Below, piece by piece: positions 44,735 to 51,776 of a stretch of DNA of 64,000 bases. This DNA is from Bacteroidaceae bacterium (GTDB lineage: Bacteria; Bacteroidota; Bacteroidia; Bacteroidales; Bacteroidaceae), in assembly GCA_024401275.1 (NCBI GenBank), contig JAKSLJ010000013.1:1-64000 (forward strand). The letters run 5' to 3'. Each line of letters opens with the position of its first letter. Positions within the stretch are counted from its first letter, which is position 1. The notes under the pieces are model-generated. The model was not told where the DNA came from, made no database searches, and saw nothing but the letters and a program-made list of their open reading frames with translations. Position numbers and translations under genes: made by a program.

Positions 44735-45051
44735 AACGACAGCAATCTATCATCAATACAATGTCAATCATTATATCATCAATACAATATACAATCATCT
44801 ATCAACAATAAACAATCATCAATACAATATCAATTACAAATCATCATCAATCAACATAAACAGACATAACGCTAGCAATTAACAACATCTATCAACAATC
44901 AACGACAGCAATCAAGGTCAATATAACATCAACAGAAACAAACATAACGACAGCAATTAACGACAGCAATATATCATCAATAACAATACATAATCATATC
45001 ATCAACCAAACAAGTATAAACGAATTTCAATGTCAACAATTAACGACAGCA
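44735..45051 (+). repeat. Iteron-like repeats AACGACAGCAAT
   Basis: Exact copies at 44735, 44901, 44946 and 44959; variants AACGCTAGCAAT at 44868 and AACGACAGCAT at 45042. Same orientation throughout. Confidence 0.85.
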
Positions 45052-45447
45052 TAGTATATCATCAATCAACATAACCATATCATTAACCATATCATAACAA
45101 CATATCAACATATCAAATAATGATAACAAGAATCTACATTTACATGACATCAAATAAAACGTCAGGATTTGACGATTACAGCGTTTTGGGATAAGTTACA
45201 AGCAAAGAATGAAAGAACGCAATCCTGACCCATTTCCAGAGCAAATAGAGGTATTACAAATTATTAAGTACAGATTGACAAACAACATCAAACTAATATA
45301 AGATGGTTACGCAATAGGTTACATTATAAGGGATGGGGGTCGATATTCTGTAAGGTTACAATGTACGAAATCCCTCGCCCCTCAATCATACAACAAAGGT
45401 GGCCTTGACCTTTTTGACCTTGACCCTCTTAACCTACAATTAAGGCA

Positions 45448-45527
45448 AAAGTAAACCCCTTTTAACTTATTGATTATCAATTTGTACAAATGGTTAGTGG
45501 TAAGGTAGGACCAACACAAAGAAAGAA
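45448..45527 (+). repeat. 80-bp direct repeat, copy 2
   Basis: Same sense as 44527-44606 and 921 bp away. Confidence 0.92.
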
Positions 45528-45909
45528 GATAAAACGATATATAATTAAAAATATAGATATAAAAAAAGAAAATTCATAACATTATATTATCATTATTCAA
45601 TCAATATCTTATCAATGATAACAGAAAGATAAAGTATAACATCATCAATGCAACAATACATCAAAATTTACAGAGATACAAGATAAATTTTAATATCATT
45701 ATCTATTATACAAACATCTATCCAATATTTATCATAAAATAATCTATCCAAAACTTGTTATTTACATATTTTTTATATAAGTTTGCATAAAATAAACATC
45801 GTTAAACATCTAATAATCAACAATATAATATATTTATAACAAAATAAAATGATTAAATATTGACATTTTTTCAAAGTAATATATATTTATAGTAAAGAAA
45901 GGATAGAAA

Positions 45910-46122
45910 ATGAAAAGAAATTTGACAGAAGAAAGAAAGAGAGAACTCCAAGCAATAGGGAAAAAGATGGGAGCATATACAGCCTTTTATAAGACATTGG
46001 GAGAGTTGGTTTACAGAAACAGCGTTAACGACCATTCCAAAGATGCAACGCTCAATAACAAGTTAGCAGAGTACAAAAAGAGATTAGGCATAATTTGGAA
46101 CTTAACAGATAAAGTCATGTAA
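45910..46122 (+). CDS. 70-aa unknown basic protein of the element
   Basis: MKRNLTEERKRELQAIGKKM start, a helical, Lys/Arg-rich protein. No family recognised. It stands between the non-coding region and the Rep-like gene, with a terminator-like stem behind it, the usual place of a copy-control or accessory replication gene; inference only. Confidence 0.6.
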   Translation: MKRNLTEERKRELQAIGKKMGAYTAFYKTLGELVYRNSVNDHSKDATLNNKLAEYKKRLGIIWNLTDKVM

Positions 46123-46178
46123 TACTTTATTATCATCTATATAAGGAAAAGGGGAAACATTGTTTTTATTATCGGCAA

Positions 46179-46228
46179 GGGAGAGGGTATCTTATTTCGT
46201 CTCATCTTATACTCTCTCTCCCCTTTTT
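46179..46228 (+). terminator. Terminator or attenuator before the Rep-like gene
   Basis: Imperfect stem GGGAGAGGGTAT with ATACTCTCTCTCCCC, then T5; an outer CGG/CCG pair extends it. It lies between the 70-aa gene and the Rep-like gene, so it could set how much transcript reads on. Confidence 0.6.
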
Positions 46229-46285
46229 CCGACAACAAGAAGAGACGAAAACCAAGATAATCATTATTAAAGAAGAGACGAGATT

Positions 46286-47824
46286 ATGAAACAAGAGATT
46301 GATTACAACTTTATACCAACACCAACAATTTTTGAGAACATACTAAGTTTTAGAACTCGCAATATACTTAACACACTATTGAACCTCCAAAGAATGTATG
46401 GAAAAGCCAACAAACTTACGATTGATGGCTATTTTTACCTACCATCTGAAGAACTGCAAAGGAGAATCCAAACCAAGAGCAAAAAGGCAATATATCCAAA
46501 ATTAGATACACTGTTTTTACACGACTTATTAAGTATAAAGAGCGTAGGACAAAGCAAAGGCAAACATGTAAATTATTATAGAGTAAAGACAGAGAATTTC
46601 AAGAGATACGATAACATAAAATTTGACGAGATTGGCAACTTTAAGATAAAGGACATCAAGAGCGAAAGAGGATATAAAGTTAAATATCTGCACCCAAACT
46701 GCAAAAAATTAGTGCCTATTGAACTATTACAGAGAGAGCAAGAGATTAACGCTACAGCGTATCAACAAATCATCAAGGGGGAAATAATACCTATTACCAA
46801 AGACATATTAACCAATACTTTTGTATCAGTATTTTATCCGAACAGAGGTATCCCATTTTCTAAGTATAACGGCAATATTACACTGAAAGAATTTATTGAT
46901 AATGGGGAGAATTACAAAGGCTACATTGAGCAAGCGAGAGAAGCAAAGGAAAAAGGGAATCAAACGACATATAAGACCCTTAAACAAGCAATGCCAGCCG
47001 TTACAATATCAGCAACTTTTGATGGAAAGAGAAACATTGATAACATTACTCATATTAATCATATATTATGTTTAGATATTGACGGCAAAGAGCAAACACT
47101 CTCACTCCAAGAGATAGAAGATAAACTAAAAGAGAAAGATTATATTTTCTATTTTGCAAAGTCATTTTCAAACGATGGTATTTATGCACTAGTAGAGTAT
47201 CAAGAAGGGAAAGAGATTGAGGACGTTTTCAACACCATACAAACAGAACTCTCAAACGATGGCATTATATTAGATAAGCACTGCAAGGATATAACAAGAT
47301 TGAGAATACAGAGTTATGACGATACCCCATATTATAACGACAAAGCAATAAAGTACACAAACACGCTTAACAAAGCATATAAGGAGAGCGAACCAACAAC
47401 TCCAAGCAAAGAAGAACGTATCGGAATCTCGACAACCTCAAACGTAAATAACAACGTATCAACAGAGGAATTTAACGAGCAAATAGAGTACATGGAAAAG
47501 TTATCTCAATACTGCAAACAAAATCACGTTACCATTACACGAAACCATGACGAAACACTATTTATAAGCAGAACACTAGCAGCGACATTTGGCGAGATTG
47601 GAAAGAGGTGGTTAGTTACCATACATAAAGAGCAAGATTACAGCAAAGGAAAGTATATAATAAACGATAGTGATAAGATTAGCAAACTATATGAAAGCGA
47701 CTTAAAGAATTTCAAACCATCTAATCAATTTGAAGCGATAAAGAATCATATAGAACGTAATTGTAATTTACACTATATTAACGGAGAATTTCAACATTTG
47801 AAAGAGTACAGAAAAGCAATATAA
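46286..47824 (+). CDS. Rep-like protein with wHTH and BT4734-type primase-like domain
   Basis: 512 aa. N-terminal winged-helix region (about 20-110: RNILNTLLNLQRMYGKANKL, LPSEELQRRIQTKSKKAIYP), then a BT4734-type domain about 215-360 (LKQAMPAVTISATFDGKRN, HILCLDIDGKE, FSNDGIYALVEYQEGKEIED, ILDKHCKDITRLRIQSYDD). The Asp-x-Asp and the Cys-Lys-Asp-x-(T/S)-Arg match the host gene's LDIDH and CTKDLSR, so the two proteins share a domain. It is the only large replication-like protein of the element; initiation of replication or primer synthesis is the likely role. Not proved. Confidence 0.82.
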   Translation: MKQEIDYNFIPTPTIFENILSFRTRNILNTLLNLQRMYGKANKLTIDGYFYLPSEELQRRIQTKSKKAIYPKLDTLFLHDLLSIKSVGQSKGKHVNYYRVKTENFKRYDNIKFDEIGNFKIKDIKSERGYKVKYLHPNCKKLVPIELLQREQEINATAYQQIIKGEIIPITKDILTNTFVSVFYPNRGIPFSKYNGNITLKEFIDNGENYKGYIEQAREAKEKGNQTTYKTLKQAMPAVTISATFDGKRNIDNITHINHILCLDIDGKEQTLSLQEIEDKLKEKDYIFYFAKSFSNDGIYALVEYQEGKEIEDVFNTIQTELSNDGIILDKHCKDITRLRIQSYDDTPYYNDKAIKYTNTLNKAYKESEPTTPSKEERIGISTTSNVNNNVSTEEFNEQIEYMEKLSQYCKQNHVTITRNHDETLFISRTLAATFGEIGKRWLVTIHKEQDYSKGKYIINDSDKISKLYESDLKNFKPSNQFEAIKNHIERNCNLHYINGEFQHLKEYRKAI

Positions 47825-47860
47825 GAGAGAAAATAATAACTTCAAAAACCAGTAAAAGAA

Positions 47861-48148
47861 ATGAACCAAAAAGAAAAAAACAACTACACAAAAAAGGTAT
47901 TAAAACTATATACCGACCAATTAATCGGGAGAAGGTTATTATCATACTTTAACGAGTATATAACAACCATAACAAAGGAGTACATCAACGAGCCAACAGA
48001 CAAGTTATTGAATCAACTCAAAGAGTATTGTATAACTGAACATTTGACACCAAACGAAAAGTATGGAGTGGCGATGATTATCAGATACAGCAACGAAATT
48101 AACGACATCATAACAAGAGAAAACAATGGCAAAGATAATATCAATTAA
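47861..48148 (+). CDS. 95-aa unknown protein of the element
   Basis: Helical, charged (KKVLKLYTDQLIGRRLLSYF). No family recognised. Ends 23 bases inside the following gene, so the two are probably translated together. Confidence 0.6.
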   Translation: MNQKEKNNYTKKVLKLYTDQLIGRRLLSYFNEYITTITKEYINEPTDKLLNQLKEYCITEHLTPNEKYGVAMIIRYSNEINDIITRENNGKDNIN

Positions 48149-48377
48149 TCAAGCATACAGAGGAAGCAAACAAGCACCCGATTACATGCAACTGCAAACA
48201 TTAAATTTGCTTTACGAATGGCAGCATTACAAGCATAATGCACCATCATTCAAGAATGTAAGTTTAGAGCAATACATCAAACGAAAATATGGTTTTACTG
48301 CAAACGATTGTTATCTCAACTATAACCAAATAAGGGCAAATATTGATAACCAAATTAACAGAGTTAAAGCGATGTAA
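48126..48377 (+). CDS. 83-aa unknown protein of the element
   Basis: MAKIISINQAYRGSKQAPDY start, Asn/Gln/Tyr-rich with LYEWQHYKHNAPSFKN. No family recognised. Overlaps the 95-aa gene by 23 bases. Confidence 0.6.
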   Translation: MAKIISINQAYRGSKQAPDYMQLQTLNLLYEWQHYKHNAPSFKNVSLEQYIKRKYGFTANDCYLNYNQIRANIDNQINRVKAM

Positions 48378-48382
48378 ATATT

Positions 48383-48619
48383 ATGGCAAAGAACAAACGA
48401 AAATACATATACATTCCAATCATTTTATTATTTATGGGCTGGCTTTACTACACAACAAACACCCTAAAACAATATAGCGATAATTTAGACAAAGTTATAC
48501 AGCAAACCAAAGTAACATCAAGCGATACGATAAACATTGATACCACGAAAATAAAGTATATAAATACAGATAACAATGAAGAAAACAAAGGTACAAAAGA
48601 GAGAAAAAGAAACCAATAA
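48383..48619 (+). CDS. 78-aa single-pass membrane protein of the element
   Basis: Basic start (MAKNKRKYIYIP) followed by one hydrophobic segment IILLFMGWLYY; then a Thr/Asp/Asn-rich tail. Topology suggests the tail is outside. No family recognised; overlaps the next small frame. Confidence 0.6.
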   Translation: MAKNKRKYIYIPIILLFMGWLYYTTNTLKQYSDNLDKVIQQTKVTSSDTINIDTTKIKYINTDNNEENKGTKERKRNQ

Positions 48620-48704
48620 ACCATTATACGATTTTACAGATATTATCCAATATAGAGACGGAGATTTCCACATCATCAACAAAGAATTTTTTTACCTATC
48701 ATAA
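48576..48704 (+). CDS. 42-aa possible small protein
   Basis: MKKTKVQKREKETNKPLYDF start, ends in KEFFYLS. Overlaps the 78-aa gene by 44 bases in another frame, so either is only probable; this frame has a Met and a basic start like its neighbours. Confidence 0.4.
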   Translation: MKKTKVQKREKETNKPLYDFTDIIQYRDGDFHIINKEFFYLS

Positions 48705-48729
48705 TAACGAATAAACGATAATATAAACA

Positions 48730-48819
48730 ATGATAACAGCAACAATAGAAAGCATAATATTAACAGCGTTTTACGCTTTTGGAATCACACTAATAAGCAA
48801 AGATAAAGAATTAAATTAA
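48730..48819 (+). CDS. 29-aa possible membrane peptide
   Basis: MITATIESIILTAFYAFGIT with a short Lys/Asp/Glu tail; one membrane segment. Ends 5 bases before the next gene. Confidence 0.4.
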   Translation: MITATIESIILTAFYAFGITLISKDKELN

Positions 48820-48824
48820 AGAGT

Positions 48825-49022
48825 ATGAATACAATTATTAACGATTATCTACAAAGGGATGTAGAGGAACTTATCAAGGCAATCAATGAAAACGAAATAC
48901 TAAAGGAAATCACAATCAATACAACTTTTGAAACGTTAGGAGATTTTGCAAGTTATTGGGAAAAACACCTTGATAAACGAAAGAGGAGCAATAAAGATAA
49001 TTTAACCTTTGAATACCGATAA
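48825..49022 (+). CDS. 65-aa unknown protein of the element
   Basis: Acidic helix (DVEELIKAINENEILKEI) with a basic end (DKRKRSNKDNLTFEYR). No family recognised. Confidence 0.55.
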   Translation: MNTIINDYLQRDVEELIKAINENEILKEITINTTFETLGDFASYWEKHLDKRKRSNKDNLTFEYR

Positions 49023-49028
49023 ACAGAC

Positions 49029-49253
49029 ATGAAAGAAGAACTTAACAGAGAATTAGAACAACTGCAAAGGCAATATCATGACCTCAACGAAAAGATGATA
49101 TTGGGAACGATAGACCCAATAGAATTTCACAACCTAATACAACTTAATGAAGAAAGACAAAGGGTAATATATAATCAATTAGAGGAGATTGAACAACAAG
49201 AGCAACAAATCCCCATTACAAGCCAAAATCTTAAACATAAAATAAAATTATAA
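49029..49253 (+). CDS. 74-aa coiled-coil protein of the element
   Basis: Heptad-rich (ELNRELEQLQRQYHDLNEKM, EERQRVIYNQLEEIEQQEQQ). No family recognised; a protein-protein adaptor or oligomeriser is a plain reading. Confidence 0.55.
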   Translation: MKEELNRELEQLQRQYHDLNEKMILGTIDPIEFHNLIQLNEERQRVIYNQLEEIEQQEQQIPITSQNLKHKIKL

Positions 49254-49266
49254 ATCAAATTAAAAG

Positions 49267-49557
49267 ATGGCAAAAACAATTAAGACAGCAGACAAAGCAA
49301 AGGAACAAGAGCAAGCAATCAACGGCGTATCATACGGCAAAGAATTTGCTTATTTAACAACAATTAACGAATTTAAGGAAAGAGCAGATTATTACGAAAG
49401 ACTCTACAAGCAAGAGCAAAAAAGACTATTTCATTTTATAGCATTTATCTCAAATTTGGCTAACCCTATTCCTGACAAAGCAACACTTTTGAGAACCTAT
49501 TTTCTAACACCAACAGAGATTGAAAGCGAAAAGATTAAACATAACATTAAATCATAA
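49267..49557 (+). CDS. 96-aa unknown protein of the element
   Basis: MAKTIKTADKAKEQEQAING start; helix with a hydrophobic patch FHFIAFISNLANPIPDKATL. No family recognised. Confidence 0.55.
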   Translation: MAKTIKTADKAKEQEQAINGVSYGKEFAYLTTINEFKERADYYERLYKQEQKRLFHFIAFISNLANPIPDKATLLRTYFLTPTEIESEKIKHNIKS

Positions 49558-49568
49558 AATCAAAGTAA

Positions 49569-49694
49569 ATGAAACAAGATACAGATTTAAAAGCATATCT
49601 CCTAATGTTAAAGGGTATCAGCAAACAAAACGAAAAAGACATAAACAAAGACAATATCAAAATTAACAATAATCTAACTAAAAAATACAAGTAA
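49569..49694 (+). CDS. 41-aa possible small protein
   Basis: MKQDTDLKAYLLMLKGISKQ, then Lys/Asn-rich. It ends one base before the 373-aa gene. Confidence 0.4.
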   Translation: MKQDTDLKAYLLMLKGISKQNEKDINKDNIKINNNLTKKYK

Positions 49695-49695
49695 T

Positions 49696-50817
49696 ATGCA
49701 ATCAACTAATAAACTAATAGTAGAGACCAAGGGAAAGAAAGTAACCATTTACAGCAAGGAGATTATTAACAAGATATACAGCGATATATCATATTTTGCT
49801 TTTAGATACAACAACTCACAAGCAAGCGAAATCCCTACAGACAAGTATAAGGTAACATTAAACGACTTTATCAAGATTAAAGAGTCAAAAGGAGATATTG
49901 GGCTATGGTACAGAACGCTATTAAATGACATCAAGGAGAGCAACCAAACAGCAACAAGATTCGGGTCATTTCTCAACCCACAATCCAAGCAGAAAACAAC
50001 GCTAACATATCAAGCAATCCAACCATTAAAAGATGTTTATTACCTATTAAATGGTATTGATGAAACTTATATTACAAGCGAGATTTTCAAATTTAAGCAT
50101 GAAGAACTTACAGACCAAATCAATCCATTTTCCCACGATGGCAATCAGTTATATCTGAAAGATAAAGAAACGATTATCAAACGTATAAAGGAGAAAGAAA
50201 GCGTAACAATCAGTAAAGACAAATGGGAGTATTTTTGCGAGTTATTCAAGGTCACAAACTTTATTGGCAACGTACAAATCAAGGAAGCAATAAGCAATCA
50301 AAATGCACTTATAGACCACATCAACGAGAACAACGAAAACATATCAAATTTAATCCATTGGGATATAAAGAAATTACGCTCATTGATAAGAGATAAAAAG
50401 GCATTAGAAAGAGAGTTATGGGTGGAACATATCGGAGATATAGCGCACGAATTAGGACAGAATGCAGAGCAATTAGTGCAAAGTAACATGGATATATATA
50501 ACAAAGCGAGAGATAACTTTAAGGCATTTATTAACTTTACCGACAATATCGGAAATAAAGCGTATAACCAAACCTTAACAATTTGGAAAGATGGCATTAT
50601 AACCATTGACGATAACAACGTCTTAACCATCAACGAAAAGGAAAGAGAAAAGGTATTAAAGGAGCATTTTAACTATTACGAATACGATTACCCCAACCTA
50701 TCCGAGGAACGAATTAAAAACGCTTTTGAAGAGGTAAACCAAGGCATAGAGAATGAAAAGAAAATAGAGGATATTATGGACATTATTAACGGACATATAA
50801 GCCCTTTAAGACATTAA
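49696..50817 (+). CDS. 373-aa unknown protein, largest of the element after Rep and recombinase
   Basis: No signal or membrane segment. Mixed helical; pieces such as SKGDIGLWYRTLLNDIKESN, LYLKDKETIIKRIKEKESVT and LSEERIKNAFEEVNQGIENE. No family recognised. It starts one base after the 41-aa gene and ends 11 bases before the 53-aa peptide gene, so it belongs to one long transcript from the Rep gene. Cargo or partition-like function are guesses. Confidence 0.65.
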   Translation: MQSTNKLIVETKGKKVTIYSKEIINKIYSDISYFAFRYNNSQASEIPTDKYKVTLNDFIKIKESKGDIGLWYRTLLNDIKESNQTATRFGSFLNPQSKQKTTLTYQAIQPLKDVYYLLNGIDETYITSEIFKFKHEELTDQINPFSHDGNQLYLKDKETIIKRIKEKESVTISKDKWEYFCELFKVTNFIGNVQIKEAISNQNALIDHINENNENISNLIHWDIKKLRSLIRDKKALERELWVEHIGDIAHELGQNAEQLVQSNMDIYNKARDNFKAFINFTDNIGNKAYNQTLTIWKDGIITIDDNNVLTINEKEREKVLKEHFNYYEYDYPNLSEERIKNAFEEVNQGIENEKKIEDIMDIINGHISPLRH

Positions 50818-50828
50818 AACATCAAGAC

Positions 50829-50990
50829 ATGAAAAAGGAATATATAAAGCCAGAAATAAAGGTCATACAATTACCAAATTTTCCCCTACTCACTGCAAGC
50901 CATAATTACGGAATGGGTGGCGGCAATAATGACATAAACGACCAAATCGGGGGAATTGACGAAGAAGACGAAGATTTTGAGATGGGATAA
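50829..50990 (+). CDS. 53-aa peptide with a Gly-Gly centre and acidic end
   Basis: Start MKKEYIKPEIKVIQLPNF, then PLLTASHNYGMGGGNND and an acidic tail DEEDEDFEMG. It fits a pattern seen in many tiny Bacteroidetes genes: a Lys/Tyr/Ile/Lys/Pro head followed by Leu-Leu-Thr/Ala-Ser, then Gly- and Asp-rich residues. No function is established. It is last in the element's operon. Confidence 0.6.
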   Translation: MKKEYIKPEIKVIQLPNFPLLTASHNYGMGGGNNDINDQIGGIDEEDEDFEMG

Positions 50991-51072
50991 ATACTACATT
51001 TATATATCTATATGAAAAGAGAGTAGCGGCAACGCTAAAAGACTACAACCATAATTTAATTATGGGGTAAGA

Positions 51073-51106
51073 GGGAATAGGCAAAAACAAACCTATTCCC
51101 TTTTTT
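51073..51106 (+). terminator. Terminator near the right end of the element
   Basis: 9-bp perfect stem GGGAATAGG/CCTATTCCC followed by T6; ends the run of element genes. Confidence 0.85.
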
Positions 51107-51252
51107 ATTACCCATATTTGCCATATAAAAGCCCCTACAGAGCGTTAAAAGATAATCAACGCTACAACGTACTATATAAGCAATTAAAGCCAAATACATC
51201 AATTTCCAGAGAGTTAGTGACCTTATTATTTGCTCAATATCGGGCTTTTATA

Positions 51253-51261
51253 TACTTTTGC
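51253..51261 (+). promoter_or_regulatory. TAnnTTTGC -7 box reading out of the element's right end
   Basis: TACTTTTGC preceded by TTTG about 22 bases upstream. It points through the right junction into the C-terminal fragment of the host gene, and toward the recombinase if the ends were joined in a circle. Confidence 0.55.
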
Positions 51262-51282
51262 CAGCGTAGAGAGCACAAGTAA

Positions 51283-51657
51283 GACGTTATTGAAATCAAG
51301 AAGATAATTGTTCTCTATATCGCTAATGGCGGTAAGTGGGAAGAGGAATTTGAGCCTTTCTGTTGGTGGTGCTTCTACTATTCAATGTGGGTAAAGATGA
51401 GCCTCTTCTACGAAAAGGCATCTGTAGAGTTCCTCGAAGAAGGAGTAATTTCTGATTTTGAAATCAGTTCTCCGCTTGAAATTCTTGATGACAAATTCAC
51501 GCGAGAAGAATTCTATAACGCATTAAAAAAGGTAGGTCACAAATCTAACCCTGCAAATGCTCTATCAAGATTCAAGAGCAGAGGGCAGATTAGGAAGGTG
51601 AGCAAGAATGTTTTCGAAAAAACTCACTCACTCATTCACTCACTCACTCAAAAATAA
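51283..51657 (+). pseudogene. C-terminal part of the split BT4734-type primase-like gene
   Basis: The frame is open from 51283 after a stop at 51280; codons 51283-51318 (ending VLY) are element end and shared core, host-derived sequence starts at 51319: IANGGKWEEEFEPFCWWCFY. The last residues EKTHSLIHSLTQK come from an inverted GAGTGAGT repeat. 112 host codons plus stop. Joined to 40665-42779 it would give an ORF of about 817 codons. Confidence 0.85.
51628..51651 (-). repeat. Exact inverted copy of the GAGTGAGT 24-mer
   Basis: Inverted match to 31023-31046 and 31211-31234; overlaps the last codons of the C-terminal fragment. It marks the right side of the accessory region. Confidence 0.85.
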
Positions 51658-51698
51658 TATACACAGACACTATCTCAACAAAGTGTGATAAAAGAAAG

Positions 51699-51746
51699 GC
51701 GAGGAATCCCAATTATATTCAGATTGGAATTCCCCGCTTAGTTTTT
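51699..51746. terminator. Terminator between the island and the outer-membrane gene
   Basis: 15-bp stem GCGAGGAATCCCAAT with its near-complement 51723-51737, then TTAGTTTTT on the plus strand and CTTTCTTTT on the minus strand; acts for the convergent genes. Confidence 0.75.
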
Positions 51747-51776
51747 AAGGGATATAAAACTTATAAAGAGTTAACA

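Larger units (their letters stand above)
44316..45909. other. 1.6-kb AT-rich non-coding region, candidate replication origin
   Basis: No gene. It holds the two 80-bp direct repeats (44527-44606, 45448-45527), the AACGACAGCAAT iterons (44735-45051), many ATCAATACAATAT and CAACAATAAACAATCATC-like short phrases, a short inverted pair CGTCA/TGACG near 45160-45175, and three GGTTAC words around 45305-45350. The composition and repeats resemble iteron origins of Bacteroidetes plasmids, but no function is proved. Confidence 0.55.
42777..51315 (+). mobile_element. 8,539-bp serine-recombinase element inserted in the BT4734-type gene
   Basis: Bounded by matching GTnCTnTAT at 42771-42779 (GTACTTTAT) and 51310-51318 (GTTCTCTAT), the crossover lying somewhere in these nine bases. 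Left of it stands the 705-codon host part, right of it the host continuation ATC GCT AAT GGC in the same frame. Content in order: large serine recombinase, 1.6-kb iteron-like non-coding region, 70-aa gene, 512-aa Rep-like protein, about ten small genes, a 373-aa unknown, a 53-aa peptide gene. Visibly AT-richer than both sides, all genes on the plus strand. No relaxase, capsid or conjugation gene was seen. The crossover position within the shared bases is not determined. Confidence 0.85.

Noticed and set aside
44700..45120. CRISPR array in the element's repeat-rich region
   Set aside because: Repeats are 12 bp, unevenly spaced and without a constant spacer length, and no cas gene is present.
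42802..51295. GTTATTGAAA as a 10-bp target-site duplication of a transposon
   Set aside because: Joining the flanks at this 10-mer leaves the host halves out of frame; the GTnCTnTAT match keeps the frame and restores family-like sequence.
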